DNA of 64,000 nucleotides from Streptomyces sp. NRRL WC-3742 (GCF_000720635.1 NZ_JOCF01000003.1:218454-282453), one strand, 5' to 3'. Shown: positions 17,708 through 27,000, numbered from the stretch's first letter. The notes: a model not told the origin generated them from the letters alone. A program made the numbers and translations.

Positions 17708-17771
17708 CCCGTGACCGGCCGTCCGAATCGGTACTGGGGGCCGGACGGCAACGCCGAACGCAGGTCACGGG
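17708..17771 (+). promoter_or_regulatory. Structured 5' leader (nested helices)
   Basis: CCCGTGACC (17708-17716) pairs with GGTCACGGG (17763-17771) and encloses GCCGTCCG (17718-17725) pairing with CGGACGGC (17742-17749). The predicted transcript begins exactly at the outer stem. It leaves a single-stranded 3' part (GCCGAACGCA), and lies 64 nt before the ATG of a secreted wall-hydrolase-like gene. It could be an RNA-stability element or a regulatory leader. It does not match a riboswitch class I can confirm. Confidence 0.45.
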
Positions 17772-17834
17772 CCGCCTGTCGAACACGCGGCTGGCGGCCA
17801 TTCACCCATCCATCGCCCAAGGGGGGCACCCTTT

Positions 17835-18578
17835 ATGTCGAACACGCACGTCCTCTCCCGAGCCCTGGCCGTCACGGCCGCTTCATGCCTGGTCGCCGGC
17901 ATCCTCGCCGCCGCCCCGGCCTTCGCCGCCGACTCCTCCGCGTCACCGTCCGCGGCCGCCGTCGTCGTCGACAACGACAAGGGCGGCGCCGGCCAGGGCG
18001 GCGCCGGCCCGTCCGCCGCGCCCGCCCTGCTGGCCGCCGGCCCCCAGATCTCCCGCAGCGAGGTGATCAACCGCGCCGCCTCGTGGGTCGGCCTGGGCCT
18101 TGAGTACACCCACACCGGGCAGACCTACCAGGGTTATCGCAAGGACTGCTCCGGCTACGCCTCGATGGCCTGGAAGCTCTCCACGTACATGGGAGGACTG
18201 GACACCACCAGCTTCGTCCCGAACGGTGTCGCTTCCTGGATCGGCAAGGAGGACCTGAAGCCGGGCGACGCCCTGCTCAACGACGCGGCGGGCTCCTCCG
18301 GGCACATCGCCCTCTTCGCGGGCTGGGCGGACTCCTCTCACTCCTCCTACGACGCCTACGAGTTCACCGGCAGCGGTGTCCACCACCGGACCATCCCCTA
18401 CCCCTACTTCTCGGGCTACGGCACCTTCAAGCCGGTCCGCAACAACGGCATCGTCGACGACTCCGGTGACCAGCCGGTGGCGGGGAACTGGGACGGCGGT
18501 CCGGCCGGGAACGTGGGTGTCTTCCGTCCCTCGACGGGCCAGTTCCACCTGCGCTTCGACTGGGGCCAGCCCCGGTGA
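17835..18578 (+). CDS. Secreted NlpC/P60-like hydrolase with a C-terminal beta repeat
   Basis: This encodes 247 aa; ATG 17835 follows AAGGGGGGC. The signal peptide ends near AFA. From about residue 75 there is RSEVINRAASWVGLGLEY, and then RKDCSGYASMAWKL with the catalytic-type Cys in DCSGY, followed by KPGDALLN and SGHIALFAGW with the His. This is a C40/CHAP-like papain fold that cleaves peptidoglycan peptides or amides. After NNGIVDDS comes one repeat unit, GDQPVAGNWDGGPAGNVGVF then RPSTGQFHLRFDWGQPR. The same unit recurs in the next gene, with 101 bp of identical DNA. Confidence 0.8.
   Translation: MSNTHVLSRALAVTAASCLVAGILAAAPAFAADSSASPSAAAVVVDNDKGGAGQGGAGPSAAPALLAAGPQISRSEVINRAASWVGLGLEYTHTGQTYQGYRKDCSGYASMAWKLSTYMGGLDTTSFVPNGVASWIGKEDLKPGDALLNDAAGSSGHIALFAGWADSSHSSYDAYEFTGSGVHHRTIPYPYFSGYGTFKPVRNNGIVDDSGDQPVAGNWDGGPAGNVGVFRPSTGQFHLRFDWGQPR
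18461..18561 (+). repeat. 101-bp perfect direct repeat, copy 1
   Basis: This segment is identical over 101 bp to 19273-19373 in the next gene. It encodes the shared unit with GDQPVAGNWDGGPAGN and VFRPSTGQFHLRFD. The complete lack of synonymous differences points to recent duplication or gene conversion. Confidence 0.9.
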
Positions 18579-18676
18579 CCCGTCTCCCGGGGGCGTGGCG
18601 GACCGCCACGCCCGGAAGGATCACCGGACCATCCGTCAACGACCGACAGCCGAACGGAACCAGGGACACCGACATC

Positions 18677-19840
18677 GTGAACCGCATCGCGCACCCCCAT
18701 CTCACCACCCTCGCCGTCGCCACCGCTCTCGCCGCCGCCGTCCTCACCGCCGCGCCGGCCGCCCGTGCCGAGGGGATCCCCGCCACCGGCCCGGTCATGA
18801 AACCCCTCGCCGCCAACTACTCCTGCGGACCGATCAGCGGCAGCGACGGTGCCATCGCCGCGCAGCTCAACCCCGTACTGACCGGAAACGAGCGCAACTC
18901 CCTCACCGCCTACCGGATCTCCTGCGCCCGGGCGATCGTCAACACCGTGCAGTCCCGCGGTCTGCCCCAGCGGGCCGCCGTCCTCGCGGTCACCACGGCC
19001 ATCGTCGAGAGCGACCTGAGCAACATCCCCGGCGGGGACCTCGACAGCGTCGGCCTCTTCCAACAGCGCGACAGCTGGGGCACCTTCAACCAGCGGATGG
19101 ACCCGACCTGGTCGACGAACGCCTTCCTCAACGAGCTGCTCACCGTGCGCGACTGGCAGACCAGGCCGATCGGCGAGGTCTGCCAGGCCGTCCAGAGGTC
19201 CGGCTTCCCCTACCGCTACCAGCCCCAGGCTTCCGACGGCGAGACGATCGCCAACGCGCTCCTCTCCAGCGCCTCCGGTGACCAGCCGGTGGCGGGGAAC
19301 TGGGACGGCGGTCCGGCCGGGAACGTGGGTGTCTTCCGTCCCTCGACGGGCCAGTTCCACCTGCGCTTCGACTCGACGGGTCAGTTCCACCTGCGCAACG
19401 ACGACGGCAGTCTCGCGGTCATCAACTGGGGCGAGGCCGGTGACATCCCTGTCGCGGGCAACTGGGACGGCGGCGCGGCCACCAACGTCGGTATCTGGCG
19501 GCCCTCGACCGGCCAGTTCCACCTGCGTTTCAACGACGGCAGCCTCCACATCGTCGACTGGGGCCAGGCGGGCGACATCCCGGTCTCCGGGAACTGGGAC
19601 GGCGGTCCGGCGGGCAACGTGGGCGTCTTCCGCCCCTCGACCGGTCAGTTCCACCTGCGCTTCGATGACGGCAGCCTGCACATCGTCGACTGGGGCCAGG
19701 CGGGTGACATCCCGGTCTCCGCGAACTTCGACGGTGCGGGCCCCGACAACATCGGCATCTGGCGCCCCTCGACGGGCCAGTTCCACCTGCGCAACGACGA
19801 CGGCGGCCTCGTCGTCCTCGACTGGGGCCAGCCCAGGTAA
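18677..19840 (+). CDS. Secreted lysozyme-like protein with tandem C-terminal repeats
   Basis: This encodes 387 aa from GTG 18677, behind AGGGACACC; an in-frame ATG at 18575 overlaps the previous stop but would bury the signal peptide. After the signal peptide (ends near ARA), about residues 45-200 form a lysozyme-like domain with AAVLAVTTAIVESDLSNIPG (likely catalytic Glu) and DSVGLFQQRDSWG. Then come about four and a half repeats of about 48 aa (GNWDGG..(N)VG(I/V)(F/W)RPSTGQFHLR..DGSL.(I/V)(I/V)(D/N)WG), a possible glycan-binding stalk. The first unit is cut short and runs STGQFHLRFDSTGQFHLRND, the scar of the 101-bp repeat. Confidence 0.8.
   Translation: MNRIAHPHLTTLAVATALAAAVLTAAPAARAEGIPATGPVMKPLAANYSCGPISGSDGAIAAQLNPVLTGNERNSLTAYRISCARAIVNTVQSRGLPQRAAVLAVTTAIVESDLSNIPGGDLDSVGLFQQRDSWGTFNQRMDPTWSTNAFLNELLTVRDWQTRPIGEVCQAVQRSGFPYRYQPQASDGETIANALLSSASGDQPVAGNWDGGPAGNVGVFRPSTGQFHLRFDSTGQFHLRNDDGSLAVINWGEAGDIPVAGNWDGGAATNVGIWRPSTGQFHLRFNDGSLHIVDWGQAGDIPVSGNWDGGPAGNVGVFRPSTGQFHLRFDDGSLHIVDWGQAGDIPVSANFDGAGPDNIGIWRPSTGQFHLRNDDGGLVVLDWGQPR
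19273..19373 (+). repeat. 101-bp perfect direct repeat, copy 2
   Basis: This is the second copy of the 101-bp identical segment (first at 18461-18561). Its 3' border repeats the STGQFHLR motif immediately, which suggests that the copy was pasted into an existing repeat unit. Confidence 0.9.
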
Positions 19841-19893
19841 CTAGGCCGTACCCCTGGTAACTGGGCCGTACCCCCGGTAACCGGACCGTACGG

Positions 19894-21105
19894 TCAGCCG
19901 ACGAGGTCCTCGCCCGGCGCCCCCACCGCGGGAGCGCCGGGCGAGGACCACAGGTGCTCGGCCGCGGCGTCCACCTCCGGTGCGGCGACCTTCGCGGCGA
20001 CCTTGGCGAACCACGCGATCTCGGCGTCCAGATCCAGGCCGTCCGCCCGCAACCGCCACTGCTGCCCGCTGAACTCCGCGCTGCAACCGGCCAGTTCGGC
20101 CGCCACCGCATGCTTCAGCAGCACCGCTTCCGCGGCCACGGCCAGCCGCTCGCCGGACAGCCCCGCAGCGCGCAGGTGCTCCTCGGCGGCAGCCGTGTGG
20201 GCGGGGCCGAGGTGTCGGTCCAGGGCGAGCATGCTGTCCCTGATCTCTATCACCTGACGGTAGAGCCGCAGCCCGGGGTTGTTCCGCCGCAGCTCGTCGG
20301 GCAGCGGGAGAACCACCTCCGGTGTCGCGGCCTGGAGCAGCTGCCAGAGAGGGTGGATCCGCCGGACGCGCCGCGCGGCCGCGCGCTTCTCCCGGTGTTC
20401 GGCCAGTGAAGGCCAGACCACCGCGAGGGCGAACAGCAGCATGGTGAGCACCATCAGGACCTGCGTCGTTCCCGCCACGGCGGCCGGCTCTCCGACCTTC
20501 CACCCGATGTGACGCACCGTCAGGAAGTAGGCGCGGTGAGCCAGGTACGCCATCCCGATCGCGGAGGAAGCCCGCATCAGCCACAGCGCGGTGCGCACCG
20601 GACCGGGCGAGGCGTGCCGACCGTGGACCCAGCACAGGACGGCCGAGGCGGTCAGACCGATCGCCGTGTCGACCGTGAGCACCATCCAGTACAGGTAGCC
20701 GGCCAAGGAGCGCTCGCCGTACGTCAGGAGGACGACCTCACCGTCCGGCCGCGGCATCACGGCGAAGGTCACGGTCAGGGCCACCGCGGCGACCGCGAGC
20801 CCCGCGAGGTTGAGCCGCGAGGCCCGTCCCTGCGAACGGCCCGTCATCTCCCGGACGAACTCGAGCATGATCGCGGTGGCGACCAGCCCGGACACGTGGA
20901 CCAGCAGGTTGGTCCCGCTGGCGACACCGGTCGCAGCGTCGATGAGCCGGCGGATCGCCGGGACCCCGACCGTCATCGACACCGCCCAGCTGGCCCACAC
21001 GCCCCACAGCAGCCGGGTGCGCCGCGGCGCGCCCCGCAGTTTCCGCAGGCTCCACAGGGTGGGGATCCACACCACGGGCAGGAGTCCCAGATCAATCGGC
21101 CGCAT
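19894..21105 (-). CDS. MAB_1171c-like multi-pass membrane protein
   Basis: This encodes 403 aa. The N-terminal 230 residues have about seven hydrophobic helices (LLPVVWIPTLWSL, LLWGVWASWAVSMTVGV, NLLVHVSGLVATAIML, AGLAVAAVALTVTFAV and others). The C-terminal cytoplasmic part carries IHPLWQLLQAATPEVVLPLP and RLYRQVIEIRDSMLAL. This is the layout of actinobacterial MAB_1171c-family putative transporters (DUF6545), whose activity is unknown. It overlaps the upstream peptidase gene by 14 bp. The trio XRE, ImmA/IrrE, MAB_1171c is a recurrent arrangement. Confidence 0.75.
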   Translation of the reverse strand: MRPIDLGLLPVVWIPTLWSLRKLRGAPRRTRLLWGVWASWAVSMTVGVPAIRRLIDAATGVASGTNLLVHVSGLVATAIMLEFVREMTGRSQGRASRLNLAGLAVAAVALTVTFAVMPRPDGEVVLLTYGERSLAGYLYWMVLTVDTAIGLTASAVLCWVHGRHASPGPVRTALWLMRASSAIGMAYLAHRAYFLTVRHIGWKVGEPAAVAGTTQVLMVLTMLLFALAVVWPSLAEHREKRAAARRVRRIHPLWQLLQAATPEVVLPLPDELRRNNPGLRLYRQVIEIRDSMLALDRHLGPAHTAAAEEHLRAAGLSGERLAVAAEAVLLKHAVAAELAGCSAEFSGQQWRLRADGLDLDAEIAWFAKVAAKVAAPEVDAAAEHLWSSPGAPAVGAPGEDLVG

Positions 21106-21658
21106 CCGTGTGCTCCCACTCGTAGGCGTCGGAGAAGGTCGCCATCACCAGGTCGAGCGCGTCCGCGCACTCGCGCGGCGCCCGGGGCAGTGCGGCCGGC
21201 GTGCTCGCGAAGTGCTGCCACATCAGTGAGGCGAGCAGTTCGGTCTCCTGCTCCTGATCGGTGGTCGCCCTCGTGCGCCCCCGCATCAACAACCGGGCGG
21301 CCATCGCCGGGTCCAGGTCGGGGAAGAGCCGCCGCAGCCCTTCGAGGTCGGGCTCCCCGCTCTGGTGATGGTCGAGCAGGATGTGCGCGAGCTCGTGAAG
21401 GATGATGTGGGCCTGGTGGGCCGGGCTGGTCCCGCTCGCGTAGTGAACGTGGTCGACGTCGCCGAAGGCGATCCACACCCCGCAGACCCCCGAACCGCCG
21501 GTGTCCCGGCCGGACAGCGGGATCAGCCGCAGGCGCCGCCCGCGCCGCCGGGCCACCGCCTCGGCCAGGTTCTCGATCGTGAACGGCCTCGGGACGTCCA
21601 ACTGCCCGATCAGCTCGTCGCAGCGCGCACTGAACCTGCGCCACTCCTCCTGCTCCAC
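21092..21658 (-). CDS. ImmA/IrrE-family metallopeptidase
   Basis: This encodes 188 aa. The zinc site is HELAH at residues 88-92 in AHIILHELAHILLDHH, the canonical HExxH with following His residues. The N-terminal part (FTIENLAEAVARRRGRRLRLIPL) is typical of the family. ImmA/IrrE peptidases cleave XRE-type repressors in phage-like elements and stress switches. Here an XRE regulator gene lies just upstream (21732-22271) and a membrane protein gene overlaps downstream, so a repressor-cleavage switch is plausible (inference). Confidence 0.85.
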   Translation of the reverse strand: MEQEEWRRFSARCDELIGQLDVPRPFTIENLAEAVARRRGRRLRLIPLSGRDTGGSGVCGVWIAFGDVDHVHYASGTSPAHQAHIILHELAHILLDHHQSGEPDLEGLRRLFPDLDPAMAARLLMRGRTRATTDQEQETELLASLMWQHFASTPAALPRAPRECADALDLVMATFSDAYEWEHTDAAD

Positions 21659-21731
21659 ACGCGCCCCCGCGCTCGGCCCCCGCCGCGTGGTCCGCCGACC
21701 ACACGCCCTGCACCGGAGTCTAGACGGACGA

Positions 21732-22271
21732 TCATCCGTGTGCGGAGCCCGGCTCCTCCGGCTGCGGGCCCGCGCCCGGAAGCCCGTTCCCGATCGGCCC
21801 GTTCTCCATCGGTCCGTGCTCGATCAGCCCGCTGCGCTCGATCAACGACCGTACGGTGTCCACGCCGTGCGTCGACATGGTCGCCACGGCGGCGGCCCGC
21901 AGTGCCACCGACCGGACGTCGTTGGCCCGCATCGCGGCCACCAGCGCGAGCTGCGCGGTGACCCGGTCGGCCACCTCGTCATCGATGAAGTACGCCTGCG
22001 GGACGCCGAAGAAGTCGCCCAGTGCGCGCAGCGTGCCGACCGTGGGGTTGCCCGCCCGGCCCTTGACCAGCGCCCAGAGCCGCCCGGTCGAGAGCGTCGG
22101 GTCTCCGGGTCGGGCCGCCGCGCGGATCCCGTCCACCACCTCGTTCAGGGTGTAGCGCCGGCCGAACGGCTGCACGTACGTGAACAGGTACTCGAGCCGG
22201 CGCCCGAGCCGTTCCGCTTCGGGATCGGGCCGACTCGGCCCTTCCGTCCCGGCCGTCTCCGACTCGCTCAT
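21732..22271 (-). CDS. XRE-type helix-turn-helix regulator
   Basis: This encodes 179 aa from ATG 22271. LGRRLEYLFTYVQPFGRRYTLNEVVDGI, then STGRLWALVKGRAGNPTVGT, then LRALGDFFGVPQAYFIDDE match the streptomycete XRE regulators in which a short insert separates the HTH helices. The second half is a helical domain (VTAQLALVAAMRANDVRSVALRA). It is 73 bp upstream of the ImmA/IrrE gene on the same strand and is its likely partner. Confidence 0.8.
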   Translation of the reverse strand: MSESETAGTEGPSRPDPEAERLGRRLEYLFTYVQPFGRRYTLNEVVDGIRAAARPGDPTLSTGRLWALVKGRAGNPTVGTLRALGDFFGVPQAYFIDDEVADRVTAQLALVAAMRANDVRSVALRAAAVATMSTHGVDTVRSLIERSGLIEHGPMENGPIGNGLPGAGPQPEEPGSAHG

Positions 22272-22416
22272 CCGTGCATCGCCCCTTCGCCCGCCCTCGG
22301 GTGACCCGTATTGTCCACCTTCCCGGGCCCTTACGCTACGGCCCTCCGCCCGGACGGCGAGCATCGCCCTCGTACCGGCCCGCGTCCCGTTCCGTCCCGG
22401 CGGCCGTTCGGCAGGC

Positions 22417-22836
22417 TCAGTCGGATGCCAGGATCTCGGCGAGCCGGGCGGTGTCCGCGAGGTAGCGCTCGTAGGGGAAGCCGGCTGCGAGGAGGCCCTC
22501 GCGGAGCTCGTCGTAGAGGGGCCGTCCGGTGTCGTGGAAGGCTGCCCGGCCGGTGTCGGTGAGCATGACCAGGCGGCGGCGCGCGTGGTCGGGGTCGGTC
22601 TCGATCCGCACCAGGCCGTCCGCCTCGAGCGGCCGCAGTGCCCGGCTGACGGCCGGGTCGGAGATCGACAGTGCCTGGGCCAGCCGGTGCTGTGTCGTCG
22701 GCTGGATCTCCTCCAGCGTTCCCAGCAGCCGGAGTTGACTGTACGTCAGTCCGTCGTGCCCTTCGGCGCGCTTCCGTGTGGCCTCGCCGAGCAGCATGAC
22801 CACTCGGTGCAGCAGATCCGCGAGTCCGTCGTCCAT
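22417..22836 (-). CDS. MarR-family transcriptional regulator
   Basis: This encodes 139 aa from ATG 22836; an upstream ATG at 22878 overlaps the operator and has no ribosome site. The winged helix reads LTYSQLRLLGTLEEI, TTQHRLAQALSISDPAVSRAL, with the wing DPDHARRRLVMLTDTGRAAF. It is divergent from the membrane-protein gene at 22893, with a 12-bp AT-rich palindrome at 22864-22875 between them. It probably represses both. Confidence 0.88.
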   Translation of the reverse strand: MDDGLADLLHRVVMLLGEATRKRAEGHDGLTYSQLRLLGTLEEIQPTTQHRLAQALSISDPAVSRALRPLEADGLVRIETDPDHARRRLVMLTDTGRAAFHDTGRPLYDELREGLLAAGFPYERYLADTARLAEILASD

Positions 22837-22863
22837 GATCCCAGCATACCCAAGTGTTGACGC

Positions 22864-22875
22864 GTTAATATTAAC
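22864..22875. promoter_or_regulatory. GTTAATATTAAC palindrome, likely MarR operator
   Basis: A perfect 12-bp palindrome sits in the short gap between divergent MarR and membrane-protein genes. Its A/T content is far above the surroundings, which fits a MarR-type binding site overlapping the promoter. Confidence 0.7.
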
Positions 22876-22892
22876 CATGCAAGATTGAAGGC

Positions 22893-23417
22893 ATGGACAG
22901 CTTCGAATACCTCGCGAAAACCGCCTTCCCCCTGACCTGGCTCCTGGTTCCCACCCTCGGCGCCTCGGTGCGCGCCCGCCGGGCCCGCACGCGGCAGGAG
23001 GCCCTGGAGATCTGGCAGCGCTGGTGGGCGGTCGGCGCCCTCGGCTGCGGCAGCCTGTGGATGGCCGTCTCGTTCCTGGCCGTCCCCGACGGGATGGCCG
23101 AGGCGATCGGGTTCGGCCGTACGCCGTTCGAGTTCGAGATCGCCTTCGCCAACCTGGGCCTGGCGGTCATGGGCCTGCGCGCCGCCCGTGCCGGCGCCCG
23201 CGAGCGCGCCACGATCGGGCTCGGCGCCGGAATGTTCCTCTGGGGAGCCGTGGCCGGCCACCTCTACCAGTGGTTCGCCCACGGCGACCACGCCCCCGGC
23301 AACACCGGCGGCGTCCTCGTCTACGACCTCGTCATCCCCGCCGTCATGATCGCCCTGGCCGGCCACTCCCGCCGGTACGCCACATCGCCGCAGCCCGTCC
23401 CGGGCCCGACCGGCTGA
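22893..23417 (+). CDS. Small integral membrane protein (DUF6790-like)
   Basis: This encodes 174 aa with about four membrane helices: FPLTWLLVPTLGA, WWAVGALGCGSLWMAVSFLA, FEFEIAFANLGLAVMGLRA and GLGAGMFLWGAVAGHLYQWF, then YDLVIPAVMIALAG. The EIAFANLG and GHLYQ motifs resemble the DUF6790 membrane family. Function unknown. It is the presumed target of the divergent MarR regulator. Confidence 0.7.
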   Translation: MDSFEYLAKTAFPLTWLLVPTLGASVRARRARTRQEALEIWQRWWAVGALGCGSLWMAVSFLAVPDGMAEAIGFGRTPFEFEIAFANLGLAVMGLRAARAGARERATIGLGAGMFLWGAVAGHLYQWFAHGDHAPGNTGGVLVYDLVIPAVMIALAGHSRRYATSPQPVPGPTG

Positions 23418-23518
23418 CGTCCGACCGGCGTCGCCTCCAACACGCTCTGGCGGGCCGACTCCATCCGGACACGGCGGACCGTCGTGGCCCCGTACGAAAC
23501 TGCTGGTATTACTGGGGG

Positions 23519-23896
23519 ATGCAGGAAGAGACCGCAAGCTCCGCGATCGACACGTTCATCTCCGCGTTCAACGCCTCGGACGACAGCTATGTGACGGCCC
23601 TGCTCTCCCGGGCGCTGACCTCGGACGTGGTCTTCTGGGGGCCGTTGGGTCGCAGCGAAGGAATCGAGGCGGTCGAGCGGTTCGTGCTGGACATCCGACG
23701 CCACCCGGCGGGGACCGGCACGATGGTGCGGTGCTCCGCGGTGGACATGCCCGGCGAATGGGCCCGGTACCAGTGGGTCTTCACCACGCCCGACGGAGGC
23801 CCCCGCCTGGCGGGAACGGACGTCGTCCATCTGCGACGGAGCCTCATCGACCAGATCATCGTCTTCGCGGGGGAGATCGAGCCGTTCGCCCCCTGA
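23519..23896 (+). CDS. SnoaL/NTF2-like fold protein
   Basis: This encodes 125 aa from ATG 23519. The pattern (AIDTFISAFNASDDSYVTALL, DVVFWGPLGRSEGIEAVERFV, RYQWVFTTPDGGPRLAGTDVVHL) is that of the NTF2/SnoaL-like cone fold, which includes polyketide cyclases and isomerases as well as proteins of unknown role. It stands alone, convergent with the P450 gene. Confidence 0.65.
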   Translation: MQEETASSAIDTFISAFNASDDSYVTALLSRALTSDVVFWGPLGRSEGIEAVERFVLDIRRHPAGTGTMVRCSAVDMPGEWARYQWVFTTPDGGPRLAGTDVVHLRRSLIDQIIVFAGEIEPFAP

Positions 23897-23929
23897 GTCG
23901 TCGTTCTGTCGCTCGGCGTAGGACGCGCA

Positions 23930-23996
23930 ACTCACGACGCGCGACTCACGACGCGCGACTCACGACTCACGACGCGCGACTCACGACGCGCGACGC
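23930..23996 (+). repeat. Short tandem repeat of ACTCACGACGCGCG units
   Basis: About five imperfect copies of a 14-bp unit (ACTCACGACGCGCG, with one shortened copy) lie between the convergent SnoaL-like and P450 genes, just before the terminator hairpin. Slippage is the likely origin. Confidence 0.85.
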
Positions 23997-24024
23997 GCCG
24001 CCCGGATCACATCCGGGCGGCGCG
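23994..24024. terminator. Strong bidirectional terminator hairpin
   Basis: A 14-bp perfect stem (CGCGCCGCCCGGAT at 23994-24007 with ATCCGGGCGGCGCG at 24011-24024) and a 3-nt loop lie between convergent genes, so it can serve both strands. Confidence 0.85.
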
Positions 24025-24060
24025 GGTGCCGCAGCGCGGGTGCCGCAAGGGCCTCGTGCC

Positions 24061-27000
24061 TCAGCGAGCGGCGTACACGTCCTGGACGTACCGGCCGGCG
24101 TCGATCAGGGACTGGAGCCACGCCTCGGCGTCGTCCTCCCGCGCGCCGGGCGTGCGGCCCAGGTAGAGGGCGCGGAACGCGGCCCGTACGCCGGGCGCCA
24201 TGCGGGCGCCGTCGCCGCAGACGTAGACCCGGGCCCCGGCTCCGAGCAGGGACCAGACCTCCTCGCCCTCCGCCGCGATGCGGTCCTGGACGAAGCGTGC
24301 GCCCGCCACCGGCTGCTCACTGAAGGCCGGGCGCAGCGAGACCGCGCCGCCCTGCTCGGCGGCCTCCAGTTCCGCGCGGTGCAGGTAGTCGGCCTCGGGG
24401 GCGTCGCAGCCGAAGTAGAGGAGGGCCGGGGCCAGGTCGGCGGCGGCCAGGCCGCGGCGCTCGGCCACCGCACCGCGGAAGGGGGCCAGGCCCGTGCCCG
24501 CCGAGATCATGATCACGGGGGCGGCCCGGTGGTCGATCCGGAAGGCGTCCCGGCAGGGCTGCACCCGTGCGAGCACGGTGTCCCCGACGGCGGCCCGGGC
24601 CAGGTGGCCGGAGCCGGTGCCGCGGTAGGTGCCCCGCCCGGAGCGGGCCGGGGCGTCGAGCACCGACACCATCAGGTCGACGTGGGCGGGGCTGGATCCG
24701 GGCGCGGAGGAGATGGAGTAGTGCCGGGCCCGGATCGGCGGCAGCAGGTCCAGCAGCACCGGCCAGGTCAGGACCTCCCGGAGCGCGGGGTGGTCCTCGA
24801 CCAGGTCCAGCAGGGTGCGCGGGTCGTCCTCGGCCAGGGCCCGCAGCGCGGCCTGCTCGGGCGGGCACGGGTTGAGCGCGGCCAGCGTCGCGCGCTGCTC
24901 GGCAGTCGGGCAGTCCTGCAACTCCACGTGCCGGGTGAGGAGTTCGCGTACCGTCAGCGGCCGGTCCACGGCGAGGCCGCCGCGCCGGTGGGCGACGATG
25001 TTGAGCACGGTGTCCGGGTCCGCGCCGAACAGCTTCGCCGCCCGCTCGACGAGTGCCGGGTCGTTGGCGGGCAGCACGGCGAGGTGGTCGGCGGTGCGGT
25101 AGGTGACGCCCTCGGGCAGGGCCAGCCGGACGAGCCGCTTGACGCGCGGGTAGTCCGGGGCGGTGAGGCTGTCGACGGCCGTGACGGTGAAGGCCGTCAG
25201 GTCGTGCCGCGCGGCGAGGGCGTGCAGCGGGCCGCCGGTCACCTCCGTCACCGTGTAGGCGGCCTCGGGCGCGGCGGCGGCCGGCGCGCCCGCGTCGCCG
25301 TAGCGCTCCAGCAGCAGGGTGCGCAGCGCCGTCGTGAACGCCCGGACCCCGCCCGCGAGGTCGCCCGAGGCGTCGGCCTCGCCGCGGGCGAGCAGCCGGG
25401 TGCCGCCGAGGGCGGCGAGCCGCTCGTCGATGAGGGTCGGGATGTGCTGGTACGTGGCGGCGTAGGTGCGGTCGCCGATGCCGAGCACCGCGTACTCGAC
25501 GCCCCGGGCCAGGTCGCCGTCCTCCGCCTCCCGCAGGCGTCGGACGAAGAGCGCCGCGTCGTCGGTCGGCTGGCCGTTGTAGGAGGCGGCGGTGATCACC
25601 ACCGGGCGGTCGAGCGGCAGCCCGTCCGCGTACGCGTCGAGCGGGGCGACGGCGGTCTCGCAGCCCAGGTCGGCCGCCGTCTCGGCGAGTTGCCGGGCGA
25701 AGTCGCGCGAGGCGCCGTAGTTGGAGCCGTGCAGGAACAGCACCCCGGTGCCCTGCCGCACCCGCCCGGGCAGGTCGGCGGCGGCGGTCCGGGCCGGCTC
25801 GGCGGCGGTCAGAGGGGCAAGGGCGGGGGTGCGCGGGGCGAGGGTGAGCGTGAACCCGTCCGGCTTGATGGTGAGCGTCTGCTTGAGCTTCAGCCGGTAG
25901 TCTGCGTGGTCGATCAGCCGGTAGCGGTGGACCAGCATGCCGAGCAGCATGGTCGCCTCGTGCAGGGCGAACTGCCGCCCGATGCAGGCGCGTTCGCCGG
26001 TGCCGAAGGGCTTGTAGGCGTGCGGGGAGCGGGCCGCCTCCACCTCGGGGTCGAACCGGGACGGGTCGAACAGCTCCGGGTTGTCGCCCCACACCGGGTC
26101 CCGGTGCAGCATCGGGGTGAAGACCATGACGGTCTGCCCGGGGCGCAGCGGGATCCGGCCGCCGAGCAGGGTCTCCGCGCGGGCCTCGCGGCTGAACGCG
26201 GGGGCCGTCGGCCACAGTCGCAGCGCCTCGTTGAGCACCTGGCGGGTGTGGCGCAGGAGGCCGACGTCCTCGAAGGACGGCTCGGGGTCGGCCCGGTCGC
26301 CCCAGAGGGCGTCCACCTCGCGCTGGACCTCGCGGAGGACGGCCGGGTTCTTGGTGAGGTAGTGGAGGGCGAAGGAGAGCGCGCCGGAGGTGGTCTCGTG
26401 GCCGGCGATCAGGAAGGTGATCACCTGGTTGCGGATGTTCTCGGCGTCGAGTCTGCCGCCGTCACCGGGGTGGACGGCGCCGAGCATCAGGCCGAGCAGG
26501 TCCTCGGCGGGGCCCTGCTGCGGGCCGGCGGCGCGGCCGGCGATGACCTCGTCGACGACGCGGGCCAGATAGTCGGCGTCCGCCCGGAACGCCGCGTCGC
26601 GCACGCTGTGGTCGAGGTCGGGCGAGCGGGAGAGCTTGGTCATCGCCCACTCCAGGCAGTTGACCATGGCCTCGATGAACGGGTGCGGCTCGTCCCGCTC
26701 GAAGGAGCCGAAGTCGAAGCCGAAACCGGCCAGGCCGATCGTGTCCAGCGTCATCCGGGTCATGTCGCCGGGCACGTCCACCGACGTCCCGGCGTCGCGG
26801 GCGCGGTCCCACGAGTCGATCAGGCGGCGGGCGACGCGGAGCATCACCGGGTGGTAGGTGCGCATCGAGCCGAGGGCGAAGGCGGGCATCAGGATGTCGT
26901 GCGCCCGGGCCCAGTTGGGCTCCTCGTTGTACGCGGTGAACAGGCCGTCGCCGGTGAACTGCCGGACGTTCTCCAGGCCGGGGCCGATCGACTTGGCGAA

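Noticed and set aside
17600-17834. A c-di-AMP (ydaO-type) riboswitch before the wall-hydrolase gene
   Set aside because: The gene type fits, but I could not find the conserved core of that class. Only generic helices are visible.
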